A stretch of DNA of 64,000 nt from contig CP128386.1 in the NCBI GenBank assembly GCA_030345135.1, forward strand, positions 4,556,908 to 4,620,907, in the 5' to 3' direction. Below are positions 1 through 8,480 of the stretch, in pieces. The position numbers and the translations under genes are program-made. The stretch's first letter is position 1; every line of letters begins with the position of its first letter. The notes beneath the pieces were generated by a model. That model saw nothing but the letters and a program-made list of their open reading frames with translations, had not been told where the DNA came from and made no database searches. Source of the DNA: Chitinophagaceae bacterium DXS (lineage in GTDB: Bacteria; Bacteroidota; Bacteroidia; Chitinophagales; Chitinophagaceae).

Positions 1-2
1 TA

Positions 3-401
3 CATGCAGTAGGATTACAGGCGCATTGGAGCATCTTTGAACCTTCCCGCGAAGATCTTGAGTATGCCATACAAAGATTTTCTTCACTTGGATTGCAATT
101 GCAGTTTACAGAGTTGGATATGTCGGTGTACAAATGGGAAAAGAACCGGAGGAGTAAGCTGCCATCTGATGATGATGCTTATACTGCGGAAAAAGAGCAA
201 CAACAAGCTGCTCAATATAAAATGGTATTCGATACTTTTCGCAAGTACAGACAGTTTATTACGGGAGTAACATTCTGGAATATATCTGACAAACATACAT
301 GGCTGGATACTTATCCTGTACCCGGACGGAAAAATTATCCGCTGCTTTTTGATGTAAATCTGCAACCCAAAAAAGCTTACTACAAGGTTGTGAATTTTTA
401 A
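3..401 (+). CDS. GH10 endo-1,4-beta-xylanase, C-terminal part
   Basis: This is the last 132 codons of a gene that begins before the window; the frame is open from base 3. It matches the end of the GH10 (beta/alpha)8 barrel: VGLQAHWSIF near the start, then FTELDMS, where the Glu is the expected catalytic nucleophile of the family (usual form TELD), then GVTFWNISDKHTWL, which lines the active site, and a closing YPLLFDVNLQPKKAYYKVV typical of GH10 C-termini. GH10 enzymes cut the beta-1,4-xylan backbone with retention of configuration. The signal peptide and the acid/base Glu lie outside the window. No other xylan gene follows, so its operon must lie upstream. The family call is strong; substrate range cannot be judged from the fragment. 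Confidence 0.9.
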   Translation, partial: HAVGLQAHWSIFEPSREDLEYAIQRFSSLGLQLQFTELDMSVYKWEKNRRSKLPSDDDAYTAEKEQQQAAQYKMVFDTFRKYRQFITGVTFWNISDKHTWLDTYPVPGRKNYPLLFDVNLQPKKAYYKVVNF

Positions 402-625
402 AGAACCTAAAAGATAGTTAGCAGGGAATTAATATTGCAATTACGTTCCCTGGTGGATTGTTTTAAAATCTATTAACAAGCGTATTAGAATTCGTCGCTA
501 TAAAATAAACAAAATATCATCTTCTGTTAAGAAAAATGAAAGCCACAAAGCTTTAACACTTATGCTTTAAACGTCTTTTTCTAAAATGTATCTGTAGTTC
601 TTTCTTTATACAAAACACAATAATT

Positions 626-1123
626 ATGAAAAAGATCGTCATTGCAACATTTGCAGTTGTATTGTTTTCAGCAAGTGCAAAAGCTTCCGGAAAAAGTCAC
701 AAATTATTTGTCCCTTCAGTAATAGAATCGTCTTTTGATATCAATTTTCCTGGCGCGTCGAATCCTGCGTGGAGCCTGGATGAACAATTTATGAAAGCCA
801 CTTTCATCCAGAATAGCGTTACCGAAAATGCCTATTTCTCTTCAGATGGTGATTTAGTCGCGACAACAAAAGCAGCTTCATTTTCTGAGTTACCTGAAAA
901 AGCGCAGCAACGCATCAACGCTAAATACAAGGATTATAAAGTTGAAGAAACTATACAGTTTGTCGATAACGATCCCGAAACAGAATCAAACATTTATTCA
1001 ATACCCGATACGGAGATCAATTATTTTGTATCACTAACAAATGGAAAGGAAAATGTGATCCTTGACGTAAATAAAAATGGAGATGTCGCTTTTTATGAAC
1101 AAAGACCTGAAATCAAACACTAG
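626..1123 (+). CDS. Periplasmic PepSY-like (BLIP-like) small protein
   Basis: A 165-residue protein with a clear signal peptide (MKKIVIATFAVVLFSASAKA, residues 1-20). The mature part has the pattern of the PepSY-like/BLIP-like fold common in Bacteroidota: FDINFPGASNPAW, then a residue-to-glycine turn (YFSSDGDLV), ELPEKAQQRINAKY, and a second sheet with YSIPDTEINYFVSL and VILDVNKNGDVAFYEQ. Proteins of this fold are secreted, often occur in several copies, and mostly have no known function. It stands alone between the GH10 end and a repeat-rich spacer. A decayed relative lies at 56256-56575. The fold call is by pattern only. Confidence 0.65.
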   Translation: MKKIVIATFAVVLFSASAKASGKSHKLFVPSVIESSFDINFPGASNPAWSLDEQFMKATFIQNSVTENAYFSSDGDLVATTKAASFSELPEKAQQRINAKYKDYKVEETIQFVDNDPETESNIYSIPDTEINYFVSLTNGKENVILDVNKNGDVAFYEQRPEIKH

Positions 1124-1974
1124 AGCGGATATATTAAACCATATAAGGCATATAAGCGATCATTGGCGATAAAGCTTAAAGCCCAAAGCCTAAAGCTCAA
1201 AGCTGACGGGAGCGAAGTTTTTTAAACCATTTAAGAAATAAAAGAGCAAATACGAGTTTTTGCCCAGGATAATAGTAGCACTTAAACGACAATATATTTA
1301 CTTAGCCAGCCCGGACCTTCACCATTGACCATTCACTATTCACTATTTGCATAGAAGGTATATAAGAAAATAGTAGAAATGAAATATTGCCTTTGTGATC
1401 CTGGAACATGCATGTAACTGAGTTATTAGAGAGGCCGTGTTCTATCCCCGGATAAGAGATCGGAGTCGCTGAAAAGGCGCGAAGTGTAAATGCATGCAGC
1501 AGGCAAATAATGCTATTAGCCGGCGGAAGTGTTTTTCTGGGATACACAATCAGTTAGCGGTTTAATAAAATAAGCCAGGTGGGTGGCCTGGCCTTTATGC
1601 AAACGAATGCATCAGATACTAAATATACAATTTTTGAAAAACAGAAGACTACGAACCAGGTGGTAAAAAGAACGGCGGCAAGAAAAAAGCAGTCTGCGGC
1701 AAGTAGGAGAATTGTTACCTGGTTTTGAATAGATCAATGTCGTATTATTGAAAAGGAGTTGTTTTTTACCACAGAGGACATGGAGTTTTTTCACAGAGTG
1801 CACTGTTTAGGAAATTTCTTAAAACCTGGTATAACCCCTCAGTTAAACATAGTGCTTGTACCGAACAATGCGACTGTTGCATCTTTCACTATTTACGATC
1901 TGCTCATGCAATATGTAATTGTCCCACCAAATTGTACGCTGTTGCATCTTTCACTATTGACCATTCACCATTCA
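1124..1974. other. Gene-free spacer with mixed heptamer repeats
   Basis: No convincing gene is visible in these 851 bases. They hold several repeat stretches: a run rich in AAAGCCT/AAAGCTC heptamers (1170-1205) followed by a conserved GAAGTTTTTTAAACCAT segment, TTCACTA-type heptamers at 1317-1347 and again at 1948-1980, and a stretch of the 'cacagagga..ggag' type at 1768-1803. The short open frames here (for example 1302-1547 minus and 1759-2046 plus) run through these repeats and have no family resemblance. Confidence 0.6.
1134..1235. repeat. Dispersed intergenic repeat, AAAGCCT heptamer type
   Basis: It contains ATATAAGGCATATAAG, then a run of AAAGCCT-like 7-mers, then GACGGGAGCGAAGTTTTTTA. 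The reverse complement of the same order of blocks recurs at 13661-13735 and, with slightly different bases, at 13779-13845. A piece of the heptamer run alone occurs at 33308-33339. The blocks are non-coding in all places. Confidence 0.75.
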
Positions 1975-4770
1975 CTATTTCGTCACATTATTCTTCTCCC
2001 TAAACTCACTGGGTGTCACATTAAACTTCGATTTAAATACTGTTGAAAAATAAGCAAGCGATGAAAAGCCAACCTTGTAGGCAATTTCCGATATGGTAAA
2101 CTCTTCTTGCTGTAGCAGGTATTTGGCTTTTTGCATGCGTTTGTTAAGCACATATTCATTAGCGTTTACATTGAGCAGCGCTTTAACTTTCCGGTACAAT
2201 TGCATACGTGATAACCCCATGTGTTTGCAGATCTCTTCAACACTAAAGTTTTCATTGGCAATGTTGCTTTCAATCAGTGCATTGAATTCTGCGATAAATT
2301 TTTTATCTATTTTATTAAGTGTTTGGATTTTTAATTCGGAAGGAATTTCGCCGGAATAGTGCTCCCGTAGAATTGAACGGTTCTTTAAAAGGCTCCTGAT
2401 ATTTTCCTCCAGAAATTTCTGATTGAAAGGTTTTGTGATGTATGAGTCTGCGAGATGCCGCATGCCCTCAATCTGCGCTTCTACTGAAGTTTTTGCAGTC
2501 AGCAGTATTACAGGAATATGTGAGGTGCGGATATCGGATTTAAGTACATTGGTTAATTCAAAGCCGTCTCTGCCGGGGATCATTACATCGCAAATAATCA
2601 GATCCGGAACGGCATCAAATGCCTGTTGCAAAGCATCGGTTCCATTGTCCGCTTCCAGTATCTCATAATATTTACCCAGCCGGTTCTTCAGGTAGTTTTT
2701 TAAATCCTTATAGTCTTCGATAATAAGGATGGAATACTCATTAGGAACCGCAGTGTCTGGCGTTTCTTCCGTGGTCGGCTGCGGCAATAATTCAGAAGTA
2801 TAGATCTTTTCATCTTCATGCAAAACGATGTTGGCAATTTCCTTATTGATGATCTCGCTTTTTTCAAGATGGCTATCTCCTAAAGGAAGCGTAATAATGA
2901 ACTTTGTTCCTTTCCATTTTTCACTCTGAACTTCTATGGTGCCTTTATGCAGCAGTATGAGTTCTTTTGAAAGGGCAAGCCCGAGGCCGGAACCTTTATA
3001 GTTCTCATATTCGCCCTGGTAGAATAATTCAAACGCATGTTGAATCCCTGTTTCACTCATGCCCACGCCATTGTCTTCAACAGTTATGCGTACATTCTTT
3101 CCTTCCTCATCTTTGGATATAGAGACATATATATAACCGTTGTCGTTGGTAAATTTAAATGCGTTAGACAGCAGGTTGAACAGAACTTTGTCAAGCATTG
3201 TTTCATCAAACCAAACATTCAGGCAGGGGATATTTGTTACAAAACGCAGATCAATATTTCTTTTTTTTGCAAACTCCTTGTAGGCTTCGATAATCTGATT
3301 CAGGAATAAAACGATATCATTTTCGGAGAACCGTAATTTCAGTTTATCAATCTCAATCTTTCTAAAGTCCATCAACTGATTTATAAGGCGCAGTAACATG
3401 ATCGTGTTCTTATGCATCAGTAAAAGACTGCGTCCGGCATTTCGATATACTGTTTCATTTTGCAACAGTTCTTCTAACGGACCAAGGATTAATGTAAGCG
3501 GTGTTCTTAATTCATGCGAGATCTTCGTAAAGAATTTTATTTTAGCATCGTTGGCTTCATTTGCCTTTTTACTTAGTTCTATCAACTGGTTACGCTGATT
3601 AATGATCTCTTCATTTTGTATGGCAAGTCGCTTGTTAATTTTCTTATTTTCCAAAAGATAATAGAATAATATCGATCCAAAAATCAGGGCCAGGGCCAAA
3701 GAAACCGAAATAGCATAAATAATGTTCGATTGATTTTGCGTAATGATCTCTTCTTCCTGTATCTTCTTTTGCCTTCGGTCAATATCGCTTTGCTGTGCCA
3801 GTATTTTCTCATTTTGCATTTTCACAATACGTACATTCGAAGAATCGATAACTGTACTGGCAAGTGGATTTTCCTTTCTGTATGTTTTGTTTTCAAGAAT
3901 ATTTACGGCAGTTAAAATTGCTTCCTCGCCGCCGCTGGGATACAATATCGTAGCTTTTAATGCGCCTTTTTCAACAAGGTCAATGCCGCCGTTTATTCCC
4001 GGAAGTCCGTCGACACCGATAATCGAAATCTTTTTATCAAGTCCTTTTGATTCACTCACCCTATAGGCTGAAAGCGCCAGCCGGTCGTTCTGACAAAATA
4101 TTAATTGAATGTCGGGATTGGTTTGCAGGAATTGCATAAGGTTGTCGCCAGATGGGTTTTCATCGCCGGGAAAGTATATCCTGGCTTTGTAATTTATTCC
4201 GGGATACTTCTTAATAAAATCAACAAAGCCATTGTGTCTGTCAATATCCGCCGATGAACCCGGTATGTCTGATACTTCCAGCACGTTGCCCTTTCCTTTT
4301 AAAATAGAATTTGCAAAAGCTCCGGCGCTTAAGCCTACGTCATAATTTCGCGCACCCACATAAGCTGTATACTTATCAGATGATGTTCGCCTGTCCACAA
4401 TTATCACCCGTATTCCCCTGGCGAAAGCCTTTTCTACAATAGGGGTGATGGGTTCAGCTTTGTTGGGAGATACAATTAGCAGGTTAATATTTTCATCTAT
4501 CAGTTCCTGTATCTGTTCAATTTGTTTTTCCGTGCTTCCATTAGCATCTTTAAATATAAAGTTGATCTCCGGGTGAAATGAGAGCTCTCGTTGCATCCCC
4601 TCCAGCATGGTTTGCCTCCATTTGTTTACCATTGTACATTGAGAGAAACCAACGAGATACTTCTTTTGATCTGATTTGCTGTTGCAGGCCAGTATAAAAA
4701 TGCCCAGGGTTGTGAAAAAGATCTTTTTTTGAAGCAAGATTAAATTCAAAATGGACATGAAAACTTTCAT
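1975..4770 (-). CDS. Hybrid two-component sensor/AraC regulator, fructan locus type
   Basis: A single 931-residue protein that joins all steps of signalling. After an N-terminal hydrophobic signal (about 12-29) comes a periplasmic sugar-binding domain of the LacI/ribose-binding type (about 38-320; LIVSPNKAEPITP, IGVDGLPG), one membrane helix (about 350-373), a coiled linker, HisKA with phospho-acceptor His419 (KISHELRTP), a HATPase with Asn532/Asn536 and DNGVGM at 566-571, a receiver with Asp728, Glu685/Asp686 and Lys780, and an AraC-type HTH at 835-925. BT1754 of Bacteroides thetaiotaomicron has this arrangement, binds fructose and controls a fructan locus. The gene is divergent from the HAD/transporter/kinase/SusCD genes it probably controls. 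Met5 is an alternative start. Ligand assignment is inference from the neighbours. Confidence 0.92.
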   Translation of the reverse strand: MKVFMSILNLILLQKKIFFTTLGIFILACNSKSDQKKYLVGFSQCTMVNKWRQTMLEGMQRELSFHPEINFIFKDANGSTEKQIEQIQELIDENINLLIVSPNKAEPITPIVEKAFARGIRVIIVDRRTSSDKYTAYVGARNYDVGLSAGAFANSILKGKGNVLEVSDIPGSSADIDRHNGFVDFIKKYPGINYKARIYFPGDENPSGDNLMQFLQTNPDIQLIFCQNDRLALSAYRVSESKGLDKKISIIGVDGLPGINGGIDLVEKGALKATILYPSGGEEAILTAVNILENKTYRKENPLASTVIDSSNVRIVKMQNEKILAQQSDIDRRQKKIQEEEIITQNQSNIIYAISVSLALALIFGSILFYYLLENKKINKRLAIQNEEIINQRNQLIELSKKANEANDAKIKFFTKISHELRTPLTLILGPLEELLQNETVYRNAGRSLLLMHKNTIMLLRLINQLMDFRKIEIDKLKLRFSENDIVLFLNQIIEAYKEFAKKRNIDLRFVTNIPCLNVWFDETMLDKVLFNLLSNAFKFTNDNGYIYVSISKDEEGKNVRITVEDNGVGMSETGIQHAFELFYQGEYENYKGSGLGLALSKELILLHKGTIEVQSEKWKGTKFIITLPLGDSHLEKSEIINKEIANIVLHEDEKIYTSELLPQPTTEETPDTAVPNEYSILIIEDYKDLKNYLKNRLGKYYEILEADNGTDALQQAFDAVPDLIICDVMIPGRDGFELTNVLKSDIRTSHIPVILLTAKTSVEAQIEGMRHLADSYITKPFNQKFLEENIRSLLKNRSILREHYSGEIPSELKIQTLNKIDKKFIAEFNALIESNIANENFSVEEICKHMGLSRMQLYRKVKALLNVNANEYVLNKRMQKAKYLLQQEEFTISEIAYKVGFSSLAYFSTVFKSKFNVTPSEFREKNNVTK

Positions 4771-5035
4771 CAGGCAATCTTCGTTTAAATTAAAACTTGA
4801 TTAAAATTATCGTTGTGTTTTTATGAAAATTTCAGGTTGTGGCTAACAAGCCTGTTGGTGTGGAGTATGACAAGCAATGGCAATAAAATCCGTTACATCT
4901 TAATATCGGCTCCAGGAAAATTCCGGGCAAGCATTCAAAAGATTCCAGCCTAAGTAATTTAAGCTTTTTATTTTGTTTCATGAAAAGTAAACCGGGTAAT
5001 GCGTTTTTATAAAATAATTACTTTAAGTTGTTTAC
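4771..5035. promoter_or_regulatory. Divergent intergenic region of the fructan locus
   Basis: These 265 bases separate the minus-strand sensor from the plus-strand HAD gene, so they must hold the sensor promoter and probably that of the HAD gene. I see no exact TAnnTTTG box and no clear operator, so the role rests on gene layout alone. Confidence 0.4.
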
Positions 5036-5836
5036 ATGAAATATCGCGCAATATTTATTGACGTTGACGGAACGCTTTTAACAGATAAGCTGGAAATATC
5101 CCGTGCCACGAGGGAAGCAATAGGATGGATTCATCGGATGGGTGTGTTGGTTGTTATCGTTACCGCAAGATCGCCCGGTGCATCTTTATTTCTGTATGAT
5201 GAACTGGGCATTTCCAATAATCCTATAGTTTGTTTTAATGGTGCCTTAATCGTTCGTGAGAATACAATATTGCATGATCAGCAGGTCGAAACGTCAGACC
5301 TGAAAAATATCGTTCATTTGTTGAATGACTTTGACATAAACATAAGCGTCTATAAGCATCACGACTGGTTTGCGGAGAAAATAGACAAATGGATTGAACA
5401 GGAAAGTGCAATCACGCATTCCGTCATCAACAGAATTGATTTTGCCGAACTTCTTGAAAATGAGTTTTGCGCAAACAAGCTGCTTTGCATGGGAGAACCG
5501 GAAGAGATTGATCGTGCTGAAAAATATTTAAAGCATTCGGGCTTTGAACATCTTAATATTCATAAGTCTAAAACTACGTACCTGGAGATTACGAATCTCA
5601 ATGCGTCAAAAAAGCAAGGTGTCCAAAAATTGTTGGATGTTTATGAGTTTAATCCGCAACAAATAATCGCAATCGGTGACAATTTCAATGATATAGATAT
5701 GCTTCAATTCTCCGGGACAAGTGTAGTGATGGGAAATGCGCCGGAAGAAGTAAAGCAGGTAGCTACGTTTGTGACTGACACAAATAATAATGATGGTATA
5801 GCAAAGGCATTAGAACGGCTCTTCGGTGATAAGTAA
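5036..5836 (+). CDS. HAD-superfamily (Cof-type) phosphatase
   Basis: A 266-residue cytoplasmic protein with all four HAD motifs: FIDVDGTLL with nucleophile Asp9 and Asp11, Thr43 in VIVTARS, Lys193 in ASKKQGV, and IAIGDNFNDIDML with Asp215/Asp219. The long insert between motifs II and III is the C2-type cap of the Cof/YidA group, which act on sugar phosphates and similar small phosphates. It begins 265 bases from the divergent sensor gene and about 300 bases before the sugar symporter. It may remove phosphate from excess sugar phosphates of the fructan pathway, but that role is inferred from position. The start ATG is the only good one before motif I. Confidence 0.88.
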   Translation: MKYRAIFIDVDGTLLTDKLEISRATREAIGWIHRMGVLVVIVTARSPGASLFLYDELGISNNPIVCFNGALIVRENTILHDQQVETSDLKNIVHLLNDFDINISVYKHHDWFAEKIDKWIEQESAITHSVINRIDFAELLENEFCANKLLCMGEPEEIDRAEKYLKHSGFEHLNIHKSKTTYLEITNLNASKKQGVQKLLDVYEFNPQQIIAIGDNFNDIDMLQFSGTSVVMGNAPEEVKQVATFVTDTNNNDGIAKALERLFGDK

Positions 5837-6134
5837 CCGGAAAATTAATAATGGATCAATTCCAAGAAGCTTATATATGCCGCTGATGTGCGAGTAATGA
5901 TTCGCTCCCTTTAAAGCAGTTTTCGAGTCAGGTATTTTGAAAAAATATTAAAACTCCCCGTTACAATTTTGTAAATCATTCGAGTTCGGTGATGGCTTTT
6001 TCAACTTTAAAATTCTGATTTTCAAAGCACTATTTTTTTCTTACTCACTTTTACAATTTTTAAAAGATTTGATACAATAACTAAAAGAATTTTTTTTCTG
6101 GCGGGCTACTTTGTAAGCACTAACGCTCTTGCTT

Positions 6135-7472
6135 ATGAATAAGAAAAAAGTTCTTTTGTGGAGTATTGTTGTTGCGTTGGGTGGCTTTCTTTTTGGATTT
6201 GATACTGCGGTAATTTCCGGCGCGGAAGAATCTATTCAGCAATACTGGCATCTCTCAGCCTTTGAACATGGCTTCACTGTATCGATTGCATTGATCGGCA
6301 CAATTATAGGAGCGCTAACTGGCAGCATCCCGTCTGACAGGCTGGGCAGAAAAAAGACACTCGTCTTTATTGCCATTACCTATCTCATTGCTTCAGTAGG
6401 TTCGGCAATATCCACTAACTGGTATGCATTCCTTGTGTTCAGATTTATTGGTGGCCTGGGGGTTGGTGCTTCATCAGTTACGGCGCCGGTATATATATCA
6501 GAAATATCACCGCCGGCATACAGAGGCCGGTTGGTAATGATGTTTCAGTTTAACGTGGTCTTCGGGATTCTTATCTCATATTTCTCGAATTATTTAATTG
6601 GGCAGTTAGTTGGTGGAGAATCATCCTGGCGGTTAATGCTGGGGATTCAGGCCGTACCCTCTTTTCTTTTTTTAGTCCTGCTGCGTTTTGTTCCCGAAAC
6701 ACCGAGATGGCTTATCCTGAAAAAAAATAAGCTGGATGCAGCGAGAGCTGTTCTTAAGATTATCAATGCCGATGAATATGAAAGCGAGTTACAGGCTATA
6801 GTTGAGAATAATAAGGAGGAACATGCAACTACATCTTCTGATTCACTGCTGTCAAAAAAATACCGCTTTCCGGTTTTTCTGGCGGTTTGTTTTGCCATGT
6901 TTAACCAGGTGTCCGGCATCAATGCCATTATTTATTATGCACCGAGAATTTTTGAGATGACCGGTTTGGGCAGGCAATCTTCTTTGTTGTCCACGGCTGG
7001 TATAGGAATCGTCAACTTCACCTTTACACTTATCGCCATCAACTTCATTGATAAAATAGGAAGACGAACATTAATGCTGATTGGTTCTCTTGGGTTGATT
7101 GTAACGCTTGGTATGGTGTCACTCACATTTTACAGGCAGGATTTTAGCGGCTTCGGGATCATCGTATACCTGATGGTCTACATCGCCTTTTTTGCCTTTT
7201 CTCAAGGTGCGGTAATATGGGTGTTTATATCAGAAATATTTCCAAATAATGTAAGAGCAAAAGGGCAGACATTGGGCAGCTTTACCCATTGGTTTATGGC
7301 TGCTGTTATCGCTTTCTCCTTTCCAGTTCTTGCAGAAAAATTAGGAGGGGGAAATACCTTTCTTTTCTTCAGTGTTATGATGGTTTTGCAATTGCTTTTT
7401 GTATGGAAGATCATGCCTGAAACAAAAGGTAAATCGCTCGAGCAGATTGAAAGGACATTGGTGTTGCATTGA
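6135..7472 (+). CDS. MFS sugar/H+ symporter (probable fructose importer)
   Basis: A 445-residue, 12-helix inner-membrane protein of the sugar porter family. Diagnostic motifs are visible: GGFLFGFDTAVISG in helix 1, DRLGRKK at 68-74, PVYISEISPPAYRGRL at 118-133, PETPRWL at 187-193, FNQVSGINAIIYYAP at 256-270 (sugar site), DKIGRR in the second half and PETKGKSLEQIE at the end. Such proteins carry hexoses with protons. In the comparable Bacteroides fructan locus BT1758 does this for fructose. I chose the ATG at 6135 rather than a TTG two codons upstream. The fructokinase gene follows after 85 bases. Confidence 0.93.
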   Translation: MNKKKVLLWSIVVALGGFLFGFDTAVISGAEESIQQYWHLSAFEHGFTVSIALIGTIIGALTGSIPSDRLGRKKTLVFIAITYLIASVGSAISTNWYAFLVFRFIGGLGVGASSVTAPVYISEISPPAYRGRLVMMFQFNVVFGILISYFSNYLIGQLVGGESSWRLMLGIQAVPSFLFLVLLRFVPETPRWLILKKNKLDAARAVLKIINADEYESELQAIVENNKEEHATTSSDSLLSKKYRFPVFLAVCFAMFNQVSGINAIIYYAPRIFEMTGLGRQSSLLSTAGIGIVNFTFTLIAINFIDKIGRRTLMLIGSLGLIVTLGMVSLTFYRQDFSGFGIIVYLMVYIAFFAFSQGAVIWVFISEIFPNNVRAKGQTLGSFTHWFMAAVIAFSFPVLAEKLGGGNTFLFFSVMMVLQLLFVWKIMPETKGKSLEQIERTLVLH

Positions 7473-7557
7473 TAAGATAGAGGTTATTTGGAGCGACAAT
7501 TGAAATTTCAATATCCCGTGTCTGGTATTCGGATTGTGATTGAATAAACGTTCGTGT

Positions 7558-8454
7558 ATGTCCGGCAATACTTACCAGGTAATATGCTTTGGTGAAATTC
7601 TTTGGAATGTTCTGCCTCAAAGGGCTGTGCCGTGCGGAGCGCCAATGAATGTTGCTTATCATTTGAATAAGCTTGGTAAAAGCCCTGCGCTGATTACTCG
7701 TGTAGGCTTTGATGATAAAGGTAAAGAGCTGATCAATTTGTTATCTGGCTGCGGTATTTCAACAGATTTTTTCCAGGTAGATTATCATACCCAAACAGGT
7801 GTTGTGCATACACGAATAAAGAAGGACGATGAAATGGTGTACGATATAGTAAAGCCTGCAGCCTGGGATTACATTCAATGGGAAGATGACTTTGAATCCC
7901 TGCTTCAAAATGCGTCCTACTTCGTATTCGGAAGTCTTGTTGCAAGAAATGCGCAGTCAAAAAATATCCTTTTTCAGTGTATGGAAATAGCCAAAATAAA
8001 AGTGTTTGATATTAATATCCGGTCGCCATTTTTTCATCAGCAGCTAATAGAAGAGCTTTTGGGAAAAACTGATGTTCTTAAAATGAACATCGCAGAGCTG
8101 CATCTCGTTTCAGGCTGGTACAACGATTATAAAAATGATCTGGAAAGGGTCAAGTCATTGAGAGAACGATTTAATATAAAGAGCATCATCGTTACCAAAG
8201 GGAATGATGGTGCATTATTCAATTTGGATGAAACATTTTATAGTCACCCAGGCTATACAGTTAAAGTTGCCGGTACATCAGGTAGTGGAGATGCATTTCT
8301 CGCCGCAATTATTTCGAAGCTTATTGACCGGGCACCACCTGTGGAAGCGCTTGATTTTGCAAGCAGGTTAGGCGCTTATGTGGCATCCAGGAAAGAAGCT
8401 TGTCCGGATTACACACTAAGTGTTCTTGACCGGATACATATTCTGCAGAATTAA
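7558..8454 (+). CDS. PfkB-family fructokinase
   Basis: A 298-residue ribokinase/PfkB-type sugar kinase that would phosphorylate imported fructose with ATP. Visible signatures are CFGEILWN at the N-terminus, CGAPMNVAYHLNKLG at 26-40 (usual form GGAPxNVA), the DINIRSPFF strand at 151-159, VTKGNDGALF at 212-221 and GTSGSGDAF at 239-247, with Asp245 as the expected catalytic base (usual form GAGD, here GSGD). The ATG at 7558 is preferred over a TTG six codons earlier. Its place between a hexose symporter and SusC, with a GH32 further down, points to fructose rather than ribose or another sugar. Confidence 0.9.
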   Translation: MSGNTYQVICFGEILWNVLPQRAVPCGAPMNVAYHLNKLGKSPALITRVGFDDKGKELINLLSGCGISTDFFQVDYHTQTGVVHTRIKKDDEMVYDIVKPAAWDYIQWEDDFESLLQNASYFVFGSLVARNAQSKNILFQCMEIAKIKVFDINIRSPFFHQQLIEELLGKTDVLKMNIAELHLVSGWYNDYKNDLERVKSLRERFNIKSIIVTKGNDGALFNLDETFYSHPGYTVKVAGTSGSGDAFLAAIISKLIDRAPPVEALDFASRLGAYVASRKEACPDYTLSVLDRIHILQN

Positions 8455-8480
8455 AACATTAACGATTAAACCAAAAAATT

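Noticed and set aside
4550..4777. 75-residue minus-strand frame at the start of the hybrid sensor
   Set aside because: It is an out-of-frame shadow of the strongly supported sensor gene.
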